Virus record (IMG/VR): IMGVR_UViG_3300043313_000581
Coordinates: 1-30,752 of that record
Length of the DNA: 30,752 bases
Direction: 5' to 3' (one strand)
Origin: a virus
Shown here: positions 6,422 to 13,757 of the stretch, in pieces
Numbering within the stretch: position 1 is the first letter of the stretch
How the letters are laid out: every line of letters begins with the position of its first letter
Made by a program: the position numbers and the translations under genes
Notes under the pieces: model-generated
The model's input: the letters and a program-made list of their open reading frames with translations, nothing else
The model's database searches: none
What the model was told of the DNA's origin: nothing

Positions 6422-7746
6422 TGCCGCGCTACTCGTCCGCCGTGCTCGACGCGCTGCCGCTCGCCGGCGCCGAGTGGGAGGCGATGCAGGTCGCCGAGCG
6501 CGCTGCGGTAGCTCTGGGCGCTCAGGGCGAGCCGTGGGCGCCGCTCGCGCACCAGCAGCCGCCGTCGGGCGACTGGGACACCTGGCTGCTCCTCGCTGGC
6601 CGTGGTGCTGGCAAGACGGCAGCAGCGGCGTACTACACCGACCAGCATGTGCGCGGTCCGGCGTGCCTGCCGGGCCTACCGGGCGGGCATCGGATCGCGA
6701 TCATCGCACCGACGTTCGGCGACGCCCTTGAGGCGTGCGTGAACGGCCCGTCCGGCATCCGAGCGCACAACCCTAGAGTCCGCTCCGTCCAGACCGCCGG
6801 CGGGACGTTCGTCCGCTGGCCGTCTGGCGCTGAGGCGAAGCTGTTCGGCGCGTCAACACCCGAGGATGTCGAGCGGCTACGGGCGGGCGGCAACCGCTGC
6901 CTGGCCTACGCTGAGGAGCTGGCGGCCTGGCGCTTCCTCGACCCGTGTTGGGACCACCTGCAGTTCGGCTTACGGCTGGGGCCGCACCCGAGAGTTGTCG
7001 CCGCCACCACGCCGAAGCCGAAGCGGCTCATCAAGGCGCTGCTCTCCGACCCGTCCTGCGCCGTGACCCGCGCGACCACGCACGACAATCCTCACCTGGC
7101 CGAATTGGTGCGTGCGCGCTTGCAGGCCCGATACGGCGGGACCAGGCTCGGCGAGCAGGAGCTACGCGGGCTGATCCTCGACGAGGTGCTCGGCGCGCTC
7201 TGGACGTGGGAGATGCTCCAGGACCGTCGTCCGGCGCCGGCGACGCTCACGCGCTGCGTCGTCGCCGTCGACCCGTCTGGCGGGTCGGACGCCGAGAACG
7301 ACGAGCAGGGCATCGTGGCTGCCGGCCTGGGCCCAGACGGACGGGGCTACGTCCTGGCCGATCGTACCTGCAAGCTCTCGCCCGACGGCTGGGGCCGCCG
7401 CGCCGTGCAGGCGTACGTCGACTTCAAGGCAGACGCCATCGTCGGCGAGGCGAACTACGGCGGCGACATGGTCGAGGCCGTCGTCAGGAACGCCGCTCGC
7501 GACATCGGCGTCTCGGTCGTCTACAAGGCCGTCCACGCATCCAGAGGCAAAGCCGTCAGAGCTGCACCCGTGGCGCAGCTCTACGAGCAGGGCAAGGTGT
7601 CGCACTGCGAGGTCCTCGCCGAGCTTGAGGAAGAACTGACGTCCTGGACGCCCGAGAGCGGGCGCTCGCCAAACCGTCTCGACGCCCTGGTCTGGGCACT
7701 GACTGACCTGATGGTCCGCGACCAGCGGGCCGTCTACGTCTACTAG
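6421..7746 (+). CDS. terL: Terminase large subunit
   Basis: 441 residues from the ATG at 6421 that overlaps the terS stop. ATPase domain: Walker A AGRGAGKT (residues 59-66), then a coupling region; the Walker B segment is CLAYAEE (160-166) with acidic E165/E166, and AATTPKP at about 194-200 resembles motif III. RNase H-like nuclease domain: VAVDPSGG (D284), GEANYGGDM (E343) and SPNRLDALVWAL (D421), giving the three metal-binding acidic residues. It is the motor that packages phage DNA into proheads and cuts the concatemer. An in-frame extension upstream to 6247 overlaps terS and is not needed. Confidence 0.95.
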   Translation: MPRYSSAVLDALPLAGAEWEAMQVAERAAVALGAQGEPWAPLAHQQPPSGDWDTWLLLAGRGAGKTAAAAYYTDQHVRGPACLPGLPGGHRIAIIAPTFGDALEACVNGPSGIRAHNPRVRSVQTAGGTFVRWPSGAEAKLFGASTPEDVERLRAGGNRCLAYAEELAAWRFLDPCWDHLQFGLRLGPHPRVVAATTPKPKRLIKALLSDPSCAVTRATTHDNPHLAELVRARLQARYGGTRLGEQELRGLILDEVLGALWTWEMLQDRRPAPATLTRCVVAVDPSGGSDAENDEQGIVAAGLGPDGRGYVLADRTCKLSPDGWGRRAVQAYVDFKADAIVGEANYGGDMVEAVVRNAARDIGVSVVYKAVHASRGKAVRAAPVAQLYEQGKVSHCEVLAELEEELTSWTPESGRSPNRLDALVWALTDLMVRDQRAVYVY

Positions 7747-7760
7747 CGGGAGGTCGCCTG

Positions 7761-9734
7761 ATGGGCGTGTTCGACTGGCTGGGCCCGACATCCTGGACGA
7801 AGCGTCGCGGCTGGGATGCGCTGCCGGCGTCGGCTACCGAGACGAAGGCGGCGCCGTCCGCTCCCGTCCAGATCACGACGCTTACCTATACGCCGCCGGG
7901 CTGGCAGTTCAGTTACGACGGCCGGGGCCAGGAGGCCACGAACAGCGCCGTGTTTGCTTGCTTGCAAGCGATCGCCACGGCGATCTCGGAGCCCGAGCTG
8001 CGCGTCTACCGCGCCGACGGTAGCGAGCGCGTCGAGGCCGACCCCGGCGACCTGGGGGCGCTCCTGGAGCGGCCGAACCCGTATATGAGCCTGGATACCC
8101 TGCTCGGCTACGTCTCGACCTGCCTGCACGTCGACGGCAACGCCTACTGGCGCAAGCTCAGGGCTGGCGACCCGGAGACCGGCCCCGTTGTCGAGCTCTG
8201 GCCGATCTCACCGTCCAGGCTGACCGTCGAGACGGGCGGCTCGTCGGACTTCATCTCGCGCTACCGCTACGCACCCGGGAGCAAGTCCAACGAGGAGATC
8301 AGCCCGGGCAATATCGTCCACTTCCGCTACGGGCTTGACGACCGCGACCACCGCATCGGCCTCTCGCCGCTCAAGCGGCTGTTCCGCGAGATCAGCTCCG
8401 ACGACCAGGCGACGCGCTACGCCGACCGACTGCTTGCCAACCTCGCGATCAACGGCCTGACGCTCTCGTTCGACAAGGAAGCGGCACCGATCGACCAGGC
8501 GACGGCCGACCAGCTCAAGGCGCGGATTCAGGCGGCGTACGGCGGCGACAACGCGGGAGCCGCGGCCGTGCTCTCGCCGGGCGCGAAGCTCGACGCGCTG
8601 GGATTCTCGCCCGAACAGATGAACATGGAGATCCTGCACCGCGTGCCCGAGGAGCGGATCTCGGCGGTGCTCGGCGTCCCGGCGATCGTCGCGGGGCTGG
8701 GCGCCGGGCTTCAGCGGGCGACGTACAGCAACGTCCGCGAAGCGAGAGAGATGTTCACGGAGCAGAAGCTGATCCCGCTCTGGCGGGCGCTCGCGTCCGA
8801 GGTCACGCTCCAGCTGGTGCCGGACTTCGATAGCTCCGGGCGGACGGTCGTCGAGTTCGACATTTCGAAGGTCCGGGCGCTCGGCGACGACCAGAACGCG
8901 GCGGCGATCCGACTGAAGACGCTGGTCGAGGCCGGCATCCTCTCGGCCGACGAGGCGCGAGCGGAGATCGGCTACGAGCCGGCGGTGTCGTTGCCCGCCC
9001 CAACGGCACTGCCGGCCGCGGCATCCAGGCGCAGCGTGCGCGCGGTCTCCCGCAAGGCGGCCGAGGACCTGCCGGGGCTGTATGACGATCTCCGCGTCTC
9101 ATCGCTCCCGACCTGGGAGTCGGAGCTGATCGCGTTCCTCGCCTCGCAGGAGGCCCGGGTCATCCGTCGCTTGCAAGCGGGCGCCGACACCGCCGAGGCA
9201 CTGGTGACCGAGGGCGAGGCGATCCTGCTCGGCGAGACGCTGACGCCGCTCCAGCTCCGCGTGCTCGGCGAGGTCCAGCGCCTGGTCGTCTCCGAGCTCG
9301 GGATAGCCTTCGAGCTTGACGACCCGGCGACGCGGCGCTACCTGATCGACTCCGGCGCCAACATCGTCGGCATCACCGACACCACGCGCGGTGCCGTGCA
9401 GAGCGCGCTGGTCGAGGGCCAGATGAACGGCGAGGGCATCGAGCAGCTTGCACGGCGGCTGCGTGGCCTGCCGGCGTTCGACCAGGCCCGGGGCCGCGTC
9501 GTCGCGCGGACGGAGCTTGGTACGAGCCAGAATCAGGCGGCGCTCGCGAGCTACAGGGCGTCGGGCGTCGTGGTCGGCGTGCGCGTGCTTGACGGCGACT
9601 ATGACGCGGCCTGCGCCGCTATGAACGGGCTCGTGTTCCCGCTCGGCGGGGAGCCCGCCATGCTCCAGCACCCGAACTGTGTCCGGGCGTTCGCCCCGAT
9701 CACCGACGCCGCCGAGTTGACGAGGTCTGCATGA
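7761..9734 (+). CDS. Portal protein fused to MuF-like head morphogenesis domain
   Basis: 657 residues, against roughly 400-500 for stand-alone HK97-type portals. Residues 1 to ~415 are portal-like: an N-terminal MGVFDWLG, NSAVFACLQAIATAISEPELRVYR, LLERPNPYMS, then IVHFRYGLDDRDHRIGLSPL and VPEERISAVLGVPAIVAGLGAG. From ~440 the C-terminal part resembles SPP1 gp7/Mu gpF head proteins, ending with ARTELGTSQNQAA, VLDGDYDAACAAMNGLVFPL and HPNCVRAFAPI. The portal is the DNA entry ring of the prohead; MuF-like proteins are minor head components. SD GGGAGGT precedes ATG 7761. No frame break is seen at the junction, so this looks like a natural fusion. Confidence 0.92.
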   Translation: MGVFDWLGPTSWTKRRGWDALPASATETKAAPSAPVQITTLTYTPPGWQFSYDGRGQEATNSAVFACLQAIATAISEPELRVYRADGSERVEADPGDLGALLERPNPYMSLDTLLGYVSTCLHVDGNAYWRKLRAGDPETGPVVELWPISPSRLTVETGGSSDFISRYRYAPGSKSNEEISPGNIVHFRYGLDDRDHRIGLSPLKRLFREISSDDQATRYADRLLANLAINGLTLSFDKEAAPIDQATADQLKARIQAAYGGDNAGAAAVLSPGAKLDALGFSPEQMNMEILHRVPEERISAVLGVPAIVAGLGAGLQRATYSNVREAREMFTEQKLIPLWRALASEVTLQLVPDFDSSGRTVVEFDISKVRALGDDQNAAAIRLKTLVEAGILSADEARAEIGYEPAVSLPAPTALPAAASRRSVRAVSRKAAEDLPGLYDDLRVSSLPTWESELIAFLASQEARVIRRLQAGADTAEALVTEGEAILLGETLTPLQLRVLGEVQRLVVSELGIAFELDDPATRRYLIDSGANIVGITDTTRGAVQSALVEGQMNGEGIEQLARRLRGLPAFDQARGRVVARTELGTSQNQAALASYRASGVVVGVRVLDGDYDAACAAMNGLVFPLGGEPAMLQHPNCVRAFAPITDAAELTRSA

Positions 9735-9991
9735 GTGTGTTTGAGCGCGTCTGCGCGCAGGATGGCTGTATCCAATGCTGGGCCGAGGTCGTCATCGCCA
9801 CCAACGGCGCCGACATCGAGGCCGAGATCGAGCGGCAGCTCCGCGCCGAGCCAGCGCTGGTCATGACCGGGCTCCCGCCGGCCGACGAGCTGGCGACGCT
9901 CCGTCGATCCGGGCGGCGAGAGGCGCGCCTCGTCGCGAGACTGGTGCTCCACGAGCCGCATGAGTGCGGACGGCCTGGCGGTGGCGTGTGA
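9731..9991 (+). CDS. Hypothetical protein, 86 aa
   Basis: ATG at 9731 overlaps the portal stop (ATGA). It contains CAQDGCIQCWAEVVIATNG, then an acidic helix and an Arg-rich C-terminal helix. Three N-terminal cysteines could bind metal, but no family is recognised. Confidence 0.65.
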   Translation: MSVFERVCAQDGCIQCWAEVVIATNGADIEAEIERQLRAEPALVMTGLPPADELATLRRSGRREARLVARLVLHEPHECGRPGGGV

Positions 9992-10034
9992 TGCGGCCGC
10001 TGGTTTCGGTCAGCACGCTTTCAGGGAGGTACGC

Positions 10035-10289
10035 ATGCACGCACCCAACACCGCCGCTGCGCCGATCACGCGCTACGAGCAGTCCCACGAGCGCTCGCAC
10101 AAGCAGCTCGCCATTGCCGCCCTGCTGCTCGGCGCCGCAGCGCTGATCTTCGCGCTCAGCGTCCTGCTCTACGTCTTCTGGCTGCTGCTCGCGCCGCTGA
10201 CGGCGACGCCGTTCGACGCCGACGGGGTGCGCTGCTATCACCGCGCCGTGCAGGTCGCCTGCCTGAAGACGGCCGAGCCACCGCGATGA
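10035..10289 (+). CDS. Small single-TM membrane protein
   Basis: The ATG at 10035 follows AGGGAGGT and gives 84 residues; a longer reading from 9960 overlaps the previous gene and lacks such a site. An N-terminal hydrophilic region (YEQSHERSHKQ) precedes one long hydrophobic segment (about residues 26-53, LAIAALLLGAAALIFALSVL and on) and a short tail with two cysteines. It could be a holin-like or membrane accessory protein; nothing specific identifies it. It ends with ATGA overlap into the GT2 gene. Confidence 0.65.
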   Translation: MHAPNTAAAPITRYEQSHERSHKQLAIAALLLGAAALIFALSVLLYVFWLLLAPLTATPFDADGVRCYHRAVQVACLKTAEPPR

Positions 10290-10939
10290 CCAAGCGTCCG
10301 CTGGTCTCGGTCCTGACGGGCACCTATCGGCGGCCTCACCTCCTGGCGGGCTGCATAGAGAACGTCCGCGCGCAGACCTATCGACCGCTGGAGCACGTGG
10401 TGGTCTGGGATGAACGCGACTGGGACGCCCGGGAGCGGGTGCTCGCCGACCAGGCCGCCTATCTGGAGTCGAACCGCTTCGACGATGTCGTCGACCTGCG
10501 CGTCGTCGAGCTTGGGCGGAACTGGACGACGTTCTTGACGAACAGCCGCAATGCCGTCCCGTTCCAGGTCGCCAACTGGATCGCCGCCGGCGACTATCAG
10601 GTCTGGCTCGCCGACGACGAGCGCATGCTGGTGCCCGACTATATCGAGCGCATGGTCCGAGTCATCGAGGAGACCGGCGTCGACTTCGTCTATCCGAACG
10701 TCGAAGCCTATTTCGCCTGGGACGAGGCGCGGCGCTTCGTTATCGGGACGGACCCGCCGCAGAACGGCCAGGTGACGCATGCGCTGCACCGTACCGCGCT
10801 CCTCGACGTCGACGGCGGCGGCTTCCGTATTCACGTCGGATCGGGGAGCGACTGGGACCAGTTCGAGCGATGGATGAAGGCGGGCAAGACATGGACCCAC
10901 GTCCCCGAGACGCTGGTCTCGCACCGGATCGACGGGTGA
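10286..10939 (+). CDS. Family 2-type (GT-A) glycosyltransferase
   Basis: 217 residues. N-terminal PLVSVLTGTYRRPHLLAGCIENVRAQTYRPLEHVVVWD is the nucleotide-sugar-binding start of GT-A glycosyltransferases. WLADDERM (residues 108-114) supplies the DxD-type metal-binding acidic cluster, and a later HALHRTALLDVDGGGF and GSDWDQFERWM follow the usual acceptor-side pattern. It would transfer a sugar from an NDP-sugar to an unknown acceptor. It is encoded with a GT4 enzyme inside the head module, so a virion protein, phage DNA or the host envelope are possible acceptors. Start ATG 10286 overlaps the previous stop. Confidence 0.9.
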   Translation: MTKRPLVSVLTGTYRRPHLLAGCIENVRAQTYRPLEHVVVWDERDWDARERVLADQAAYLESNRFDDVVDLRVVELGRNWTTFLTNSRNAVPFQVANWIAAGDYQVWLADDERMLVPDYIERMVRVIEETGVDFVYPNVEAYFAWDEARRFVIGTDPPQNGQVTHALHRTALLDVDGGGFRIHVGSGSDWDQFERWMKAGKTWTHVPETLVSHRIDG

Positions 10940-11100
10940 CGGACCGGGCCGAGGCGGCGACGACGTTCGCAGGCGGGGTCTGCGTCGGCTGCGGGGCCAC
11001 CAGCCATACGCTCGCCGAGGGCGGCGAATACTGCGACGGCTGCGGGCGGCGGGTCCAGCGGTGGCTCGCGCTCGCGCTTCAGGGCGCCTACGATGGCTGA
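10936..11100 (+). CDS. Zinc-ribbon protein, 54 aa
   Basis: GTG at 10936 overlaps the GT2 stop (GTGA). The protein has CVGCG and CDGCG separated by about 16 residues, a CxxC...CxxC zinc ribbon, then a short helix. It lies between the two glycosyltransferase genes and its last bases overlap the start of the second. Function unknown. Confidence 0.7.
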   Translation: MTDRAEAATTFAGGVCVGCGATSHTLAEGGEYCDGCGRRVQRWLALALQGAYDG

Positions 11101-12196
11101 GCGACTGTCGGGCCCGAGTGTTTTGGCGTTAGTTGGGGATATGTCGGGCCCCACATTGTGGCGCGTGCTCTCTCCGTTCACGGCGCTGCACACGGCGGGC
11201 TACCCCGCCGACTGGTGCCCGAAGGACGCGGCCGGCATCGGCGAGCTCGCGCCGCTCTACGACGGCTACGTCCTGCCGCGCATGGCCTGGCCGCCGGGTC
11301 GGCGCCGACTGGCCGAAGCGTGGTTCGGGATGATCCGACAGGCCGGGCGCTTCACCGTGTATGACGCCGACGACGACATCTTCACGTCGGACCTGTCGCG
11401 CCGCGCCGTTGAGCTTGGCTGGACCGAGGGCAAGTCGTACGCCGAGCTGGAGGCCGAGCGGTTCGAGCGGATCTGGACCATGCAGCAGTGTGACGGGGTG
11501 ACCGTCTCGACGCAGCGCCTAGCGACGGTCGTGCGGAGCTTTACGCCACGGCCCGTCGTCGTCGTGCCGAACGCAATAGACCTGCCGTGGTTCCGGCGCG
11601 TCCTACGTGGCGCCCAGCGCCGTACAGACGGCATCACGATCGGCTGGGCCGGCGGCCGTCGCCCTAACCGCGACCTGGCCCCGATGGCCGAGGCCTGGGC
11701 GCGGATCGCTCGGAGCTACCCAGCGGTGACGTTCGTCGTGCAGGGCCATGTTCCAGCCGTCGTCACGGAGGCCGTGCCGTCCGAGCGGCTGGTCATCCTG
11801 CCGTGGATGCCGCTGGAGCGGTACCCGGCCGGGCTCGTCGAGGTCGACATCGCCTGCGCCAGTGTCGCTGACGAGCGGTTCAACCGCTGTAAGACGCCGA
11901 TCAAGGCGTACGAGGCCGCCGTCGCCGGCGCCGCTGTCGTGGCGACGCCGACCGTCTACGGCCACCTGATCGAGCACGAGAAACACGGGTATCTCGCTGA
12001 GACGGCCGACGAGTGGGAGTCGGCGCTCTCGGCGCTGGTCGCTCGGCCGGCGCTGCGCGCGATCATGGCGACGCGCCTGCTCAAGGTCGTCGAGCGCAAG
12101 CACGGCCTGCGCGGCAACCTTCACCGCTGGCCCGAGGCGTGGAGCGCGATCGCGCAGTCGGCGAGGGAGCGACATGGCCGCCTCGTCCTGGCGTGA
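11093..12196 (+). CDS. Family 4-type (GT-B) glycosyltransferase
   Basis: 367 residues. The C-terminal half is a GT-B donor domain: VVVVPNAIDLPWF, then ITIGWAGGRRPNRDLAPMAEAW, FVVQGHVP, ERLVILPWMPLERYPAGLVEVDIA and the conserved KTPIKAYEAAVAGAAVVATPTVYGHLIEHEKHGYL, where the family's E-x7-E region is replaced by KAYEAAVAG. The N-terminal half (PFTALHTAGYPADWC, YVLPRMAW, YDADDDIF) is acceptor-side. It likely works with the GT2 enzyme encoded just before. The substrate is not predictable from sequence. Confidence 0.9.
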   Translation: MAERLSGPSVLALVGDMSGPTLWRVLSPFTALHTAGYPADWCPKDAAGIGELAPLYDGYVLPRMAWPPGRRRLAEAWFGMIRQAGRFTVYDADDDIFTSDLSRRAVELGWTEGKSYAELEAERFERIWTMQQCDGVTVSTQRLATVVRSFTPRPVVVVPNAIDLPWFRRVLRGAQRRTDGITIGWAGGRRPNRDLAPMAEAWARIARSYPAVTFVVQGHVPAVVTEAVPSERLVILPWMPLERYPAGLVEVDIACASVADERFNRCKTPIKAYEAAVAGAAVVATPTVYGHLIEHEKHGYLAETADEWESALSALVARPALRAIMATRLLKVVERKHGLRGNLHRWPEAWSAIAQSARERHGRLVLA

Positions 12197-12332
12197 GCCG
12201 CTGCCGACGCTGGAGCTCAAGGCCGTGCGCTGCAAGGCGTGCCGGCGCCGTCTCGGCGACTTCGACGGGCGCGGAGCCGCGCAGATCGTCTGCCCCAAGT
12301 GCGGAATCATGAACGTCATCAAGCCGCGCTAG
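12174..12332 (+). CDS. Com-like zinc-finger protein, 52 aa
   Basis: ATG at 12174 lies inside the end of the GT4 gene, preceded by GAGGGAG. The product has LKAVRCKACRRRLGDF and VCPKCGIMNVIKP, a CxxC pair followed by CPxCGxxN. This resembles the Mu Com family of small zinc fingers, in which Com binds mRNA to activate mom translation. The regulatory role here is inferred from family only; no mom gene is visible. A promoter-like box and a leader hairpin begin directly after its stop. Confidence 0.75.
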   Translation: MAASSWREPLPTLELKAVRCKACRRRLGDFDGRGAAQIVCPKCGIMNVIKPR

Positions 12333-12340
12333 CGTAGAAT
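12333..12340 (+). promoter_or_regulatory. -10-like CGTAGAAT box before the secreted-protein gene
   Basis: CGTAGAAT contains a TANNNT -10 (TAGAAT, 12335-12340) immediately after the TAG of the Com-like gene. The identical octamer occurs at 30351-30358 in the same setting: just after a stop codon and just before a leader hairpin. No convincing -35 is seen at either. Confidence 0.45.
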
Positions 12341-12344
12341 CAAA

Positions 12345-12375
12345 GCGCCCCGGGCGTTGTTGCCACCCGAGGCGC
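12345..12375 (+). promoter_or_regulatory. Leader hairpin with C.A mismatch (copy 1)
   Basis: GCGCC-C-CGGG pairs with CCCG-A-GGCGC: ten base-pair positions around a single C50.A70-type mismatch (12350 and 12370), with an 11-base loop. It would form at the very 5' end of a transcript from the 12335 box and precedes the TTGGAGG and ATG of the secreted-protein gene. No T-run follows, so it is not a typical terminator. Confidence 0.6.
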
Positions 12376-12401
12376 ATGCACACCGGACGTTGGAGGTCAC
12401 G

Positions 12402-12881
12402 ATGTACACCCGCTATCGTATCAGCCTGGTCTCGCTCGCGCTCCTGGCGCTGAGCATCGCCCCGCCGGCATCGGCCGCGCAGGCCGCCGAGCCCGCGCCC
12501 CTCACGCTCCAGGACTTCGCCGGCACCTGGGCGAACCACAACAACTACCTCCGTATTGCGCAGGACGGGACAGCCGCGATGGGCTGGCGCAGAGGTGGGG
12601 CTGGCGTCGAGCCGGGGAGCGCAGCGGTGACGATTGACCGCGTCGAGGGCCGCACGCTCTACGGCACCGCCCTGACGACGAACTACCCCGACGGAATCGT
12701 CGCCGGGCCATTCACGCTCACCGAATACGAGTACGGGGTCGGCTATCTGATGGACGGAGACGCGGTCGGCATGGTGGTGCCCGGCGCGCCGTATGATCCG
12801 CACTACGGAAGAACCCTCTGCGGCCCGCGCTTTGCCGCCGCGCCTGACTGGTTCAAGGCCACGTCCCCGTGCGGCGCCTGA
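12402..12881 (+). CDS. Secreted protein with signal peptide (moron-like)
   Basis: ATG at 12402 follows TTGGAGG. A typical Sec signal peptide (RYRISLVSLALLALSIAPPASAAQA, split here as basic n-region, Leu/Ala core, then ASA-type cleavage site near residue 25-28) leads a ~130-residue domain. That domain starts DFAGTWANHNNYLRIAQDG and ends with two cysteines in LCGP and SPCGA, a pattern seen in secreted actinobacterial proteins. It does not belong to the morphogenesis pathway. It has its own promoter-like box upstream and a hairpin followed by TTTCTT downstream, the usual placement of a phage moron gene expressed from the prophage. An upstream ATG at 12357-frame would sit inside the leader hairpin and is rejected. 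Function unknown. Confidence 0.75.
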   Translation: MYTRYRISLVSLALLALSIAPPASAAQAAEPAPLTLQDFAGTWANHNNYLRIAQDGTAAMGWRRGGAGVEPGSAAVTIDRVEGRTLYGTALTTNYPDGIVAGPFTLTEYEYGVGYLMDGDAVGMVVPGAPYDPHYGRTLCGPRFAAAPDWFKATSPCGA

Positions 12882-12910
12882 GCATGACAGCTGATGCTGA
12901 CTGCCCATCA

Positions 12911-12939
12911 TTGCAGGATATGAGCGGCTGATGTAACCT
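12911..12939 (+). promoter_or_regulatory. Weak sigma-70-like promoter candidate
   Basis: TTGCAG (12911-12916) and TAACCT (12934-12939) with 17-bp spacing lie in the 139-bp non-coding gap between the secreted-protein gene and the prohead protease. Each box matches the consensus only partly. If real, it would start the head-gene transcript carrying the hairpin at 12970-13015. Confidence 0.3.
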
Positions 12940-12969
12940 AGCAGCAACGATCACGCCAAGAGGGCCATC

Positions 12970-13015
12970 AGAGCCCCGATTCCGACGCCCGTAGAGGCGC
13001 AAGGATCGAGGCTCT
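12970..13015 (+). promoter_or_regulatory. Hairpin with C.A mismatch upstream of protease (copy 2; terminator or leader)
   Basis: AGAGCC-C-CGAT pairs with ATCG-A-GGCTCT (10 of 11 positions; mismatch at 12976/13009), enclosing a second stem CGCC/GGCG (12986-12989, 12996-12999). TTTCTT follows, so it could terminate transcription of the secreted-protein gene. However, the protease ATG lies only 5 bases further, and the sole GAGG that could act as its ribosome binding site is inside the 3' arm (13008-13011). It could therefore gate protease translation. Confidence 0.6.
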
Positions 13016-13020
13016 TTCTT

Positions 13021-13584
13021 ATGGCCCTGGAGTACAAAAGCATCCCGTTCGCGGTCAAGGCGGCCGAGCGCAACGCCGACGACACCGGCTGGGAGATCGC
13101 AGGCTTAGCCTCGACGTGGTGGGGCGAGCCCGACGCCTACGGCGACGTCGTGCAGCCAGGCGCGTTCGCCGCGTCGATTGAAGCTCGGCCGACGAAGTTT
13201 CTGTACGAGCACCACACGCCGATCGGCAAGCAGCTTGAGATCCGCGAGACCGACGAGGGCCTCTATGGCCGCTGGTCGGTCGTCGACACCACGGTCGGCA
13301 CCGACGCCTACAAGCTCGCGAAGGCTGGCGTCCTCGACTCGCTCTCGATCGGCTACATCCCGATGGAGTGGGAGATCCGTGGCGACGGCGCCCGCGTGCT
13401 CCAGGCCGTCGAGCTGTACGAGGTCTCGGCCGTCGCGATCCCGGCCAACACGAACGCCGTCATCACCGCCGTCAAGGCGGCTTCCGCGCCGCCGCCCGAC
13501 CCGGGCCCGCGCCTGAGGCTGGGCCTGGAGATCCGTCGCCGGCGCATGGCGCGCCACGGCGTCACGCTAGGAGAACTCAGATGA
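13021..13584 (+). CDS. HK97-family prohead protease (peptidase U35/S78)
   Basis: 187 residues. MALEYKSIPFAVKA is the usual N-terminal strand; then GLASTWWGEPDAYGDVVQPGAF, LYEHHTPIGK (candidate catalytic His 64/65), and KAGVLDSLSIGYIP (candidate nucleophile Ser 107 or 109), followed by LYEVSAVAIPANTNAVI. The C-terminal ~40 residues are Pro/Arg-rich. The enzyme cleaves scaffold or the capsid N-terminal delta region during prohead maturation. The start at 13021 has no exposed Shine-Dalgarno; see the hairpin directly upstream. The stop overlaps the ATG of the next small gene. Confidence 0.94.
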   Translation: MALEYKSIPFAVKAAERNADDTGWEIAGLASTWWGEPDAYGDVVQPGAFAASIEARPTKFLYEHHTPIGKQLEIRETDEGLYGRWSVVDTTVGTDAYKLAKAGVLDSLSIGYIPMEWEIRGDGARVLQAVELYEVSAVAIPANTNAVITAVKAASAPPPDPGPRLRLGLEIRRRRMARHGVTLGELR

Positions 13585-13757
13585 CCAGCAGCAGCCCGAG
13601 CACGCCGCCGATCAAGCCCGAGCGCGAGCCCCGCGACCCGAAGCTGCCGCGTGACCCGTCCGCCCCGGTCGACCCGAACGCGCCGGTCGACCCGAGCACG
13701 CCAACGCCGCCGCCGACCGACCCCAACGCGCCGCCGGCAGAGGAGTCCCAGCCGTGA
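13581..13757 (+). CDS. Small Pro/Asp-rich protein, 58 aa
   Basis: ATG at 13581 follows AGGAG. The sequence is almost entirely Pro, Asp, Ala, Ser and Thr with DPxAPVDP repeats, so it is intrinsically disordered. It sits between protease and capsid genes, overlapping both, where scaffold-like or capsid-associated small proteins are sometimes found. No family is recognised. Confidence 0.6.
   Translation: MTSSSPSTPPIKPEREPRDPKLPRDPSAPVDPNAPVDPSTPTPPPTDPNAPPAEESQP

Noticed and set aside
12357-12402. Upstream in-frame start for the secreted protein
   Set aside because: It lies in the leader hairpin, has no ribosome binding site and would bury the signal peptide.
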